From Aquitalea pelogenes (GTDB lineage: Bacteria; Pseudomonadota; Gammaproteobacteria; Burkholderiales; Chromobacteriaceae), in NCBI RefSeq assembly GCF_001515305.1, contig NZ_LNQV01000009.1, positions 48,670 through 112,669 of the forward strand: a DNA stretch of 64,000 nt, given 5' to 3'. Both the position numbers and the translations under genes were made by a program. This document shows, piece after piece, positions 8,498-16,913 of this stretch. Position 1 is the stretch's first letter. Each line of letters starts with the position of its first letter. The notes under the pieces were generated by a model that saw only the letters and a list, made by a program, of their open reading frames with translations, did not search any database and was not told where the DNA came from.

Positions 8498-8530
8498 AGC
8501 CACCCCGTCAGCCGATGGGGTGGCTGTTTT
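8498..8530 (+). terminator. Terminator after ctpA
   Basis: AGCCACCCC (8498-8506) pairs with GGGGTGGCT (8517-8525) around a 10-base loop, and GTTTT follows. It closes the gpmI-envC-ctpA stretch. Confidence 0.7.
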
Positions 8531-8637
8531 CATTTGCAGCTACCGCGCGGCAAGCGGCAAAAGCCCTGCCCATCCCCTTGTATTCCTGCTAGGCTTGTCG
8601 CTTCTGACGTATTTATCTGGCGGGAGCCAATCCAACA

Positions 8638-9945
8638 ATGCTGAACCGGGAATTTGTCCTCTCCTTCCGTGAAGCCGCCCCCTACATCAATACCTTCCGC
8701 GGGAAAACCTTCGTACTGGCAGTCAGTGGCGAAGCCGTGATGGAAGGCGGTTTTCACAATCTGTCACAGGATATCAACCTGTTGGTGAGCCTGGGCGTGC
8801 GCGTGGTGCTGGTACATGGCATCCGCCCCCAGATCGAAGCCTTGCTCAAACGCTTCGGCCTGAACCGGCTGTTTCACCGCGACCGACGAGTGACCGATGC
8901 CAGCACCATGGAAATCGTCAAGCAAGCCAGTGGGGCAACCCGCTACGGCATTGAGGCTCAGCTGTCGATGGGCATGCCAAACTCGCCCATGTTCGGTGCC
9001 CATCTGCGCGTGGCCGGCGGCAATTTCATCACTGCCCAGCCGCTGGGTGTGCTGGATGGTGTGGACATGCAGTTCACCGGCCAGGTAAGGCGCATCGACG
9101 TGGACGGCATCAATACCCGGCTATCCGCCGGTGAACTGGTGTTGCTCTCGCCGGTAGGCTATTCGGTGACCGGCGAAGCCTTCAACCTCACCATGGAAGA
9201 AATGGCCGCCCAGCTGGCGTCAGCCCTCAAAGCCGAAAAGCTGATCTTCGTGATTGAAGGGCGTGGTGTCACCAATGAGCTGGGCCAGCATGTCAGCTCG
9301 CTCACCGCGCAGCAGGCAGAAGACCTGTTGCAGGCAGGCCATCTGCAACGTGACGTCACCGCCTACCTGCCCTATGCCATCAAGGCCACCCGCGATGGCA
9401 TCCCGCGTGCCCATCTGGTCAGCCATCACGAAGATGGTTCGCTACTGGCCGAACTGTTCACCAATGGCGGCACCGGCACCATGATTGCCCGCGACAGTCT
9501 GGTGAAGGTGCGCAATGCCAGTGTGGACGACATCGGCCCCATCCTGAACCTGATCCGCCCGCTGGAAGAACAGGGCATCCTGGTCAAGCGCAGCCGCGAG
9601 CATCTGGAAATGGAAATTTCCCAATACTCGGTGCTGGAACATGACGGCAAAATCTACGGTTGCGTGGCCATGCATGTGTTTCCCGAAGCCGGCATGGCCG
9701 AACTGGCCTGCCTGGCTGTGGCACCGGAACGGCGTGAAGGCCGCTTTGGCGAAACCCTGCTCAAACACGTGGAATACCAGGCACGTACCCGCGGCCTGAA
9801 AGCCCTGTTCGTGCTGACCACCCAGACAGCCCACTGGTTTGTTGAGCGCGGTTTTGCCGAAGCCGGCCGTGGCCAGCTGCCACTGGCGCGTCAGGCCTTT
9901 TACAACAACCAGCGCCGTTCCAAGATCTTCGTCAAGGAATTGTAA
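8638..9945 (+). CDS. argA: Amino-acid N-acetyltransferase (N-acetylglutamate synthase)
   Basis: ArgA transfers acetyl from acetyl-CoA to glutamate, the first step of arginine synthesis. The 435-residue protein is the classical two-domain form. An amino-acid-kinase-like domain (about residues 1-280, with VRVVLVHGIRPQIEALLKRFG) binds arginine as feedback inhibitor. A GNAT domain follows (about 290-435), with AELACLAVAPERREGRFGE forming the acetyl-CoA site. It stands alone between two terminators or gaps, so it probably has its own promoter. Confidence 0.95.
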   Translation: MLNREFVLSFREAAPYINTFRGKTFVLAVSGEAVMEGGFHNLSQDINLLVSLGVRVVLVHGIRPQIEALLKRFGLNRLFHRDRRVTDASTMEIVKQASGATRYGIEAQLSMGMPNSPMFGAHLRVAGGNFITAQPLGVLDGVDMQFTGQVRRIDVDGINTRLSAGELVLLSPVGYSVTGEAFNLTMEEMAAQLASALKAEKLIFVIEGRGVTNELGQHVSSLTAQQAEDLLQAGHLQRDVTAYLPYAIKATRDGIPRAHLVSHHEDGSLLAELFTNGGTGTMIARDSLVKVRNASVDDIGPILNLIRPLEEQGILVKRSREHLEMEISQYSVLEHDGKIYGCVAMHVFPEAGMAELACLAVAPERREGRFGETLLKHVEYQARTRGLKALFVLTTQTAHWFVERGFAEAGRGQLPLARQAFYNNQRRSKIFVKEL

Positions 9946-10041
9946 GCCGGCATACCACCCCGGCGGCGGCATGGTTGGAAGGGTGTCATGGTTGTGACAC
10001 AATAATGCAGTATATTCAGTTCAATTTTGCAAGGATTAGCA

Positions 10042-10314
10042 ATGGCCAGAAACGTCAATTGCATCAAGCTGGGCCGCGAGGCTGAAGGTCTGGACTTTCC
10101 GCCCCTGCCGGGCGAGCTTGGCAAGCGTGTGTATGAAAATGTCTCCAAGGAAGCCTGGCAAGGCTGGCTGCGTTATCAGACCATGCTGATCAACGAAAAC
10201 CGTCTGAGCCTGGCGGATGCGCGTGCGCGCCAGTATCTGGCTGCACAGCTGGATGCCTACTTCTTCGGTCAGGGTGCCGATGCACCGGCTGGCTACACGC
10301 CACCGCAGCAGTAA
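10042..10314 (+). CDS. yggX: Fe(2+)-trafficking / oxidative damage protection protein YggX
   Basis: This 90-residue protein matches the YggX family along its whole length, beginning [19 protein letters not shown] with the conserved Cys7, then [17 protein letters not shown] and a short C-terminal tail. YggX protects iron-sulfur enzymes from oxidative damage and may handle labile iron. The ATG at 10042 follows an AAGGA ribosome binding site; an upstream ATG five codons earlier was rejected. The gene is followed by a clear terminator. Confidence 0.93.
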   Translation: MARNVNCIKLGREAEGLDFPPLPGELGKRVYENVSKEAWQGWLRYQTMLINENRLSLADARARQYLAAQLDAYFFGQGADAPAGYTPPQQ

Positions 10315-10321
10315 TTGTTTC

Positions 10322-10347
10322 AAGCCCTCCTGCGCGAGGGCTTTTTT
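10322..10347 (+). terminator. Terminator after yggX
   Basis: AAGCCCTC (10322-10329) pairs with GAGGGCTT (10336-10343), followed by a run of T. Confidence 0.85.
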
Positions 10348-10382
10348 GTCTCCACACCTCATCACCATTGGCGCGAAACCGT

Positions 10383-12440
10383 ATGTCACAAAGCCACGAG
10401 TTGCTGCTTAACCGTGAACTGGGCCTGATCGAATTCAACCGCAGGGTATTGGCCCAAGCAGAAGACCCAAGCCTGCCGCTGCTCGAACGCCTGAAATACC
10501 TGTGCATCGTCTCCTCCAATCTGGACGAATTCTTTGAAGTGCGCATGGCCTGGCTGAAGGAAACCGCCCAGCTCACCCCGGGGCGCATTCTGGCAGACGG
10601 CTCGACACCGGCGCAGATCATGGCGCGGATTTCGTCCGCCTCGCACGAACTGGTGCGCCAGCAATATGCGGTGATGAGTGATGTCCTGTTCCCGGCGCTG
10701 CGTGAAGAAGACATCATCTTCCTGCGCCGTAACGAATGGACCGAACAGCAACAAGAATGGGTGCACGACTTCTTCAGCAACGAGCTGATGCCCATTCTCA
10801 CCCCGATCGGGCTGGACCCGTCCCACCCCTTCCCCAAGGTGCTGAACAAGTCGCTCAACTTCGCTGTGGAACTGGAAGGCCGCGATGCCTTTGGCCGCCA
10901 GTCCGACATCGCCATCGTGCAGGCACCGCGCATTCTGCCGCGCGTGATCAAGGTGCCGCCGGAAGTGTGCAGCGGCCACCCGCATACCTTTGTCTTCCTG
11001 TCCTCCATCCTGCACTCGCATGTACACGAGCTGTTCCTGGGCATGACGGTCAAGGGCTGCTACCAGTTCCGCGTCACCCGTGACAGCGAACTGACCGTGG
11101 AAGATGAAGACCTGAAAAACCTGCGCACCGCCTTGCAAGGCGAATTGAGTCAGCGCCAGTTTGGTGATGCGGTACGGCTGGAAATTGCCGACACCTGCCC
11201 ACCGCACATGGAAGAGTTCCTGCTGACCCAGTTCAACCTGAAGAAGCCGGACGTATACCGCGTCAACGGCCCGGTGAACCTGGTACGCCTGATGCAGGTG
11301 CCGGACCTGGTTGACCGGCCGGACCTGAAATTCCCGCCTTTCGTACCCTCGCTGCCAGACCAGCTGAGCAAGAAAGTGCCGCTGTTCGACGCCATCCGCA
11401 AGGGTGACATCCTGCTGCACCACCCCTTCCAGAGCTTCCAGCCTGTCATTGACATGCTGAACCTGGCCGCGACCGACCCGCAGGTGGTCGCCATCAAGAT
11501 GACGGTATACCGCACCGGTACCGACTCGGTGTTGATGGAATCGCTGATTGCTGCCGCCCGCGCCGGCAAGCAGGTGACAGTGGTGCTGGAACTGATGGCG
11601 CGCTTTGACGAAGAAGCCAACATCAGCTGGGCCAGCCATCTGGAAGATGCAGGTGCCCACGTGGTGTATGGCGTGTTCGGTTATAAGGTGCATGCCAAGA
11701 TGCTGATGGTGATCCGTCGCGAGGACAAGCGCCTGCGCCGCTACGTGCACCTGGGCACCGGCAACTATCACCCGCGCACCGCCCGTTTCTATACCGACCT
11801 TGGCCTGCTCACCTGCAACGAAGAAATCGCCAGCGATGTGAATGACATCTTCGTGCAGCTCACCGGTCTGGGCCGCGCCAGCCAGCTCAAGCAGCTGCAC
11901 CAAAGCCCGTTCACCCTGCACAGCCTGCTGATCGACTCCATCGAGCGGGAGATCGAGCACGCCCAGCAAGGCCGTCCGGCACAGATCATCGCCAAGATGA
12001 ACGCACTGCTGGAACCGCAGGTCATCCACGCGCTGTACCGCGCCAGCCAGGCCGGGGTGAAGATCCAGCTCATCGTGCGTGGCGTCTGCGCGCTGCGCCC
12101 CGGTGTGCCGGGGCTGTCGGACAACATCACCGTGCGTTCGGTGGTGGGGCGCTTCCTGGAACATCCGCGCGTCTACTACTTCTACAACGACAAGCAGGAA
12201 AACCTGTACATCGCCAGTGCCGACTGGATGGGTCGCAACCTGTTCCGCCGTATCGAAACCTGCGTGCCGATTCTGGACCCCAAGGTCAAACGCCGGGTGA
12301 TCAAGGAAGCACTGCGCCTGTATCTGGAAGACAACGTCAACGCCTGGGACATGCAGGCAGACGGCAGCTACAAACGTCGCCCCAGCCGCGGCAAGGAACG
12401 CTGCGCCCAGAACCTGCTGCTGGAAGAATACGCGCGCTGA
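10383..12440 (+). CDS. ppk: Polyphosphate kinase 1
   Basis: PPK1 reversibly builds polyphosphate from ATP. The 685-residue product has the four-domain layout: N domain (LLNRELGLIEFNRRVLAQAED), head domain, and two catalytic PLD-like domains. The autophosphorylated His lies in the block YKVHAKMLMV, followed by HLGTGNYHPRTARFYTD, and DWMGRNLFRRIE is present near the C terminus. The ATG at 10383 fits the family start; five extra codons upstream do not. No ppx gene is adjacent. Confidence 0.95.
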   Translation: MSQSHELLLNRELGLIEFNRRVLAQAEDPSLPLLERLKYLCIVSSNLDEFFEVRMAWLKETAQLTPGRILADGSTPAQIMARISSASHELVRQQYAVMSDVLFPALREEDIIFLRRNEWTEQQQEWVHDFFSNELMPILTPIGLDPSHPFPKVLNKSLNFAVELEGRDAFGRQSDIAIVQAPRILPRVIKVPPEVCSGHPHTFVFLSSILHSHVHELFLGMTVKGCYQFRVTRDSELTVEDEDLKNLRTALQGELSQRQFGDAVRLEIADTCPPHMEEFLLTQFNLKKPDVYRVNGPVNLVRLMQVPDLVDRPDLKFPPFVPSLPDQLSKKVPLFDAIRKGDILLHHPFQSFQPVIDMLNLAATDPQVVAIKMTVYRTGTDSVLMESLIAAARAGKQVTVVLELMARFDEEANISWASHLEDAGAHVVYGVFGYKVHAKMLMVIRREDKRLRRYVHLGTGNYHPRTARFYTDLGLLTCNEEIASDVNDIFVQLTGLGRASQLKQLHQSPFTLHSLLIDSIEREIEHAQQGRPAQIIAKMNALLEPQVIHALYRASQAGVKIQLIVRGVCALRPGVPGLSDNITVRSVVGRFLEHPRVYYFYNDKQENLYIASADWMGRNLFRRIETCVPILDPKVKRRVIKEALRLYLEDNVNAWDMQADGSYKRRPSRGKERCAQNLLLEEYAR

Positions 12441-12527
12441 CAGGTATTTCTTGTCTGCATGCCCGCGGCCGGTCGGTGGAACTTCCACCCACTGGCCGTT
12501 TTCTTATGGCAGCCACCTTATCAAGGA

Positions 12528-13012
12528 ATGTCTGTGGAAATCCTGTTTACCCTGCTTGCTGCCCTGCTAATCGTACTGGGCATGGCCGGCACCCTGTTTC
12601 CCGCCCTGCCCGGCCTGCCGCTGATGCTGGGTGGCTTTCTGCTGCTGGCCTGGGCCGATCACTTCGCCCATCTGGGCACAGCGCCCTGCTCATCATGGCA
12701 CTGCTGACTGTATTGGGCTTGCTGATCGACTTTGTCGCCGGCTTGCTTGGGGCCAAACTGACTGGTGCCAGCAAGCAGGCATTGTGGGGAGCTTTTATCG
12801 GCAGCATTGTCGGCCTGCCGCTGGGACTGATCGGTGTCATTCTGGGGCCGCTGCTGGGAGCGGCCATCGGCGAGCTGCTGGCCCGGCGTGATGCCTGGCA
12901 GGCCGGGCGTGTGGGCCTGGGCACACTGGCCGGTTTCCTGATCGGCACAATAGCCAAGATTGGCTGTGCCTTTGCCATGCTGGCCACTGCCCTGTTTGCC
13001 TGGTTCTGGTAA
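12528..13012 (+). pseudogene. DUF456 membrane protein gene with a frameshift
   Basis: The first half (ATG at 12528, AAGGA ribosome binding site) reads MSVEILFTLLAALLIVLGMAG and on to WADHFAHLG, the N terminus of DUF456 proteins. The rest of the same family (LLTVLGLLIDFVAGLLGAK to the end AMLATALFAWFW) continues in another frame up to 13012. The frames join near 12680 if one base is missing from the sequence. No slippery heptamer is visible at the junction. Restored, the protein would be about 161 residues with several glycine-rich transmembrane helices. Function is unknown. It may be a true lesion or a sequencing error. Confidence 0.75.
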
Positions 13013-13094
13013 GGACAAACACGGGCAGCACAGCGCAGCCGGCCCGCTTTTGGTAGAATCTACCGCTTAACGATTATCTTCAGCAGGGTCCCTC

Positions 13095-14762
13095 ATGGCT
13101 CAATACGTAATGTCCATGCTCCGCGTGAGCAAAGTGGTGCCGCCCAAGCGCCAGATCATCAAGGACATCTCCCTGTCCTTCTTCCCCGGTGCCAAAATCG
13201 GCCTGCTGGGCCTGAACGGTTCCGGCAAATCCACCGTGCTGCGCATCATGGCCAATGTGGACAAGGAATACGACGGCGAAGTACAGCATCTGCCTGGCGT
13301 GAAAATCGGCTATCTGCCGCAGGAGCCGCAGCTGGACCCGGAGAAGACCGTGCGCGAAGAAGTGGAAAGCGGCATGGGCGACGTGATGGGTGCGCAAAAG
13401 CGACTGGAAGAAGTGTATGCCGCCTATGCCGACCCGGATGCCGACTTCGACGCGCTGGCCGAAGAACAGGCCAAGCTGGAAGCCATCATCTCTGCCGGTG
13501 CCGGCGACAATGTACAACTGCAACTGGAACTGGCTGCCGACGCGCTGCGCCTGCCGCCGTGGGATGCCAAGATCGGCCCGCTGTCCGGTGGTGAAAAACG
13601 CCGCGTCGCCTTGTGCAAGCTGCTGCTGTCCAAGCCGGACATGCTGCTGCTGGACGAACCCACCAACCACCTGGACGCCGAATCGGTAGAGTGGCTGGAA
13701 CAATTCCTGGTGCGTTTCCCCGGTACCGTAGTGGCCGTTACCCACGACCGCTACTTCCTCGACAACGCCGCCGAATGGATTCTGGAACTGGACCGTGGCG
13801 AAGGCATTCCGTGGAAAGGCAACTATTCCAGCTGGCTGGAGCAGAAGGAAGAACGCCTGGAGAAGGAAGCCAAGAGCGAAGGCGCCCGCATGAAGGCGAT
13901 GAAGCAGGAACTGGAATGGGTACGCCAGAACCCCAAGGGCCGCCAGGCCAAGTCCAAGGCGCGTATCGCCCGCTTTGAAGAACTGTCCAGCTACGAAACC
14001 CAGAAGCGTAACGAAACCCAGGAAATCTTCATCCCGGTGGCCGAGCGCCTGGGGAACGAAGTCATCGAATTCGATGGCGTATCCAAAGGCTTTGGCGACC
14101 GCCTGCTGATCGACAACCTGTCGTTCAAGGCACCGGCTGGTGCCATCGTCGGCATCATCGGCCCCAACGGCGCGGGTAAATCCACCCTGTTCAAGATGAT
14201 TGCCGGCAAGGAACAGCCGGACAGCGGTACGGTGAAAATCGGCCAGACCGTGCAGATGGCCTTTGTCGAACAAAGCCGCGAAGGCCTGGAAGACGACAAG
14301 ACCGTATTTGACGACGTATCTGGCGGTGCCGACCTGCTGACCGTGGGCCGTTTTGAAATGTCCAGCCGCGCCTATCTGGGCCGCTTCAACTTCAAGGGTG
14401 CCGACCAGCAGAAGAAGGTAGGCATGCTGTCCGGTGGTGAGCGTGGCCGTCTGCATCTGGCCAAGACCCTGCTCAAGGGCGGCAACGTATTGCTGCTGGA
14501 CGAACCGTCCAACGACCTTGACGTGGAAACCCTGCGTGCGCTAGAAGATGCGCTGCTGGAATTCGCCGGCACCGTGTTCGTGATTTCCCACGACCGCTGG
14601 TTCCTCGACCGTATCGCCACCCACATCCTGGCAGCGGAAGGCGAATCGCAATGGACCTTCTTCGACGGCAACTATCAGGAATACGAAGCCGACAAGAAAA
14701 AACGACTGGGCGAAGAAGGTGCCAAGCCCAAGCGTATCCGCTACAAGCCGATTACCCGCTGA
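13095..14762 (+). CDS. ettA: Energy-dependent translational throttle protein EttA (ABC-F)
   Basis: This 555-residue soluble ABC-F ATPase binds the ribosomal E site and gates elongation according to the ATP/ADP ratio. There are two ABC domains: Walker A GLNGSGKST and GPNGAGKST, signatures LSGGEKRRVAL and LSGGERGRLHL, and Walker B LLLDEPTNHLD and LLLDEPSNDLD. A charged inter-domain linker lies between them (about residues 240-300, QNPKGRQAKSKARIARFEEL). The EttA-type arm insertion in domain 1 is present (about 90-140). No transmembrane segment is seen. The gene is monocistronic with a strong terminator. Confidence 0.95.
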   Translation: MAQYVMSMLRVSKVVPPKRQIIKDISLSFFPGAKIGLLGLNGSGKSTVLRIMANVDKEYDGEVQHLPGVKIGYLPQEPQLDPEKTVREEVESGMGDVMGAQKRLEEVYAAYADPDADFDALAEEQAKLEAIISAGAGDNVQLQLELAADALRLPPWDAKIGPLSGGEKRRVALCKLLLSKPDMLLLDEPTNHLDAESVEWLEQFLVRFPGTVVAVTHDRYFLDNAAEWILELDRGEGIPWKGNYSSWLEQKEERLEKEAKSEGARMKAMKQELEWVRQNPKGRQAKSKARIARFEELSSYETQKRNETQEIFIPVAERLGNEVIEFDGVSKGFGDRLLIDNLSFKAPAGAIVGIIGPNGAGKSTLFKMIAGKEQPDSGTVKIGQTVQMAFVEQSREGLEDDKTVFDDVSGGADLLTVGRFEMSSRAYLGRFNFKGADQQKKVGMLSGGERGRLHLAKTLLKGGNVLLLDEPSNDLDVETLRALEDALLEFAGTVFVISHDRWFLDRIATHILAAEGESQWTFFDGNYQEYEADKKKRLGEEGAKPKRIRYKPITR

Positions 14763-14775
14763 TCGGCCAGTCACA

Positions 14776-14802
14776 AAAAAACCCCGCCTTGGCGGGGTTT
14801 TT
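14776..14802 (+). terminator. Terminator after ettA
   Basis: ACCCCGCC (14781-14788) pairs with GGCGGGGT (14791-14798) across a 2-base loop, flanked by A-run and T-run. It may act on both strands, since a convergent gene follows. Confidence 0.85.
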
Positions 14803-14820
14803 CTTTACGGTATCAACGGT

Positions 14821-15066
14821 TCAGGACAACTGGCTGTGCGAACCATCGCACAAGGGCTGACCTTCGCTCAGCTTGCAGCCACAGAAGTACACCAGGCCGC
14901 TTTTGTCCGCCACATACTCGACCGGACTGAAACAGGAACCGGCATGACTGCCATCACAAAACGGCTGCTTTTCACTCTGCCCGCAAGCGCACCACCAATA
15001 ATGCTTGCCGGCCTCCACTTCAACTGCATAGGGAAAACTCTGCGGTGAAAACGGTTGATCAGCCAT
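14821..15066 (-). CDS. CDGSH iron-sulfur domain protein (two CDGSH motifs)
   Basis: This 81-residue protein contains two copies of the CDGSH zinc-finger-like cluster motif: CACGQSEKQPFCDGSH and CGCKLSEGQPLCDGSH. Each would bind one [2Fe-2S] cluster through three Cys and one His. Bacterial tandem-CDGSH proteins are small soluble redox or cluster-transfer proteins; the partner here is unknown. The ATG giving MADQPFSPQ was preferred over an upstream start seven codons earlier because it matches family length. Confidence 0.9.
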   Translation of the reverse strand: MADQPFSPQSFPYAVEVEAGKHYWWCACGQSEKQPFCDGSHAGSCFSPVEYVADKSGLVYFCGCKLSEGQPLCDGSHSQLS

Positions 15067-15164
15067 GCGACACTCCTTGCAGAACCACACCCGGGCTTTC
15101 AGCTTAGAAGACCACTGCCCGCTGCGCCAGCCTGCCTCATGCAGGCAATCAGGGAAATGTTAAA

Positions 15165-15843
15165 ATGCAAGGCATGCGCTACCTCGTTTGCCTGTCCTTC
15201 CTGCTGCTGGCAGCCTGCAGCACCCTGCCCGACACCTCGCCCGCCCCGGCAGGGTATTACCGTGTACGCCCCGGGGATACCTTGTACCGCATTGCGCTCA
15301 ATCATCATCAAAGCGTGAACGCACTGGTGGCGTGGAACAAGCTGGCAGACCCGTCCAGCATCACGGCCGGACAGTTGTTGCGCGTCAGCCCGGCAAGCAC
15401 CGCTCCGGCCAAGACAACCCCTCCTGCTACCACGGTCAAAACCACACCACCCCCCAGCCACTCGCCCGGCTGCACCTGGCATCAGCCTGCAATGGCCCAT
15501 TCGTGGTGCCCTGCTTGGCAAGTTCAACGGCAACAGCAACAAGGGCATCGATATTGCCGGCAAGGCGGGCGACCCGGTACGGGCGGCAGCCAGCGGTACG
15601 GTGGCCTATGCCGGCAAGGGCATCCGTGCTTACGGTAATCTGCTCATCATCAAGCACGGCAATGACTACCTGACCGCCTATGCCCACAACCAGACCTTGC
15701 TGGTGAAGGAAGGCCAAACCGTACAGGCCGGCCAGCAGATTGCCACCGTGGGCCATACCGGCAGCAATCGCGACATGCTGCATTTCGAGTTGCGCCGTCA
15801 GGGGCAGGCCATCGACCCGCTGAGCGCGCTCCCCGCTCAATAG
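15165..15843 (+). pseudogene. nlpD: NlpD-like LysM/LytM lipoprotein gene with a frameshift
   Basis: Frame one gives a lipoprotein signal peptide (lipobox LLAACS), a LysM domain (YYRVRPGDTLYRIALNHHQ) and a Thr/Pro-rich linker. The LytM domain follows in a second frame: WPIRGALLGKFNGNSNKGID, then YGNLLIIKHGNDYLTAYAHN and LHFELRRQG, ending at 15843. This strongly resembles E. coli NlpD, activator of amidase AmiC. Removing one C from the C6 run at 15450-15455 restores a single frame, with the linker reading on into APGISLQWPIRG. The restored stop overlaps the convergent reductase gene. Either an indel in a homopolymer or a sequencing error explains it. Confidence 0.8.
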
Positions 15844-16760
15844 CCCCGCTCGCGCTCTACCAGGCCTTGCGGCAACCGCCCCTGACTGATGGCCTGCACA
15901 TTGGCGGCAATCTGCTCCACTGCAGGCTCCACCAGGGTCATGGCAGCAATGTGCGGGGTCAACAGCACCGAGGGGTGACTCCACAAGGGATGCACGCTTT
16001 CCAGTGGCTCCACCTCGAACACATCCAGCATGGCAAAGAGCAGATGCCCGCTATCGAGCAGGCCCAGCAAGGCCGCTTCATCCACCTGCTCGCCACGCCC
16101 GGCATTGATGATTGCCGCACCGGACGGCAAGTGCGACAACATACGTCCATCAAGCAGGCCACGCGTCTGTGCTGTGGCAGGCAGCAGATTCACCAGGATA
16201 TCGCTACGCGCCAGCATATCCGGTAGCGCAGCCTGGCCGATGTAGTCCTGCACGCCCGGCAATTGCCGACCAGCACGGCTCCAGCCAGCCACCGCATAGC
16301 CCATGGCGGCCAGCGACTGTGCCACCCAGCCACCAATCTCGCCCAGGCCAAGCACACCGATGTGGATTTGCCCCGCCGATGGCGCAGTAAGCGCTTGCCA
16401 CTGTCGCAGCGCCTGCTGGCGGCGGTATTGCCCCATCTGCCGCTGTACATGCAGCACACCGTACAACACGTACTCCAGCATTTGCTGCGCCATGCCAGCA
16501 TCAGTCAGCCGCACAATCGGTACTGTCGGGTCCAGATCGTCACGCTTCAGGATGCGGTCTACCCCTGCGCCCAGCACAAACACGGCCTGCAGATTTACCA
16601 TGTCCTTGAAAAAACCGGCTGGCGGGTTCCACACCACCGCATATTTCACCTGCCCGGCAACCACCTCTTCCGGCCAACACCTTACCTCCTGCTGTGGCAG
16701 GGCCTGTTGCAAGGCATGCTGATAACGCGCCATGTCCTGCGGGGTATAGAGGTATAACAT
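15837..16760 (-). CDS. ghrA: Glyoxylate/hydroxypyruvate reductase A-type dehydrogenase
   Basis: This 307-residue D-2-hydroxyacid dehydrogenase of the GhrA branch reduces glyoxylate or hydroxypyruvate with NAD(P)H. Seen: the Rossmann fingerprint GVLGLGEIGGWVAQSLAAMG in the middle, NAGRGEQVDEAALL with the substrate Arg, the catalytic Glu region (LDVFEVEPL) and the catalytic His in LTPHIAAMT. The start at 16760 is placed 6 bases after GGAG. Its end overlaps the nlpD-like gene by 7 bases on the opposite strand. Substrate preference is not certain. Confidence 0.85.
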   Translation of the reverse strand: MLYLYTPQDMARYQHALQQALPQQEVRCWPEEVVAGQVKYAVVWNPPAGFFKDMVNLQAVFVLGAGVDRILKRDDLDPTVPIVRLTDAGMAQQMLEYVLYGVLHVQRQMGQYRRQQALRQWQALTAPSAGQIHIGVLGLGEIGGWVAQSLAAMGYAVAGWSRAGRQLPGVQDYIGQAALPDMLARSDILVNLLPATAQTRGLLDGRMLSHLPSGAAIINAGRGEQVDEAALLGLLDSGHLLFAMLDVFEVEPLESVHPLWSHPSVLLTPHIAAMTLVEPAVEQIAANVQAISQGRLPQGLVERERGY

Positions 16761-16913
16761 TGGCATCTCCGGATTTGACCAGCTCGCTGGCATGAGTCAT
16801 GCATTGTAGATAATGCTGCCCTGCCTGGGCAGCCCCAACGCGTTTTATCCCGGATTGCCCCAAACCGCACAATGCGCCAAGATCACGGCTTGGGATTCAG
16901 GAACAACAAACGC

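Noticed and set aside
10386..12488. 700-codon open frame on the minus strand across ppk
   Set aside because: Complete antisense shadow of polyphosphate kinase; low-complexity His/Gln/Val-rich translation without family features.
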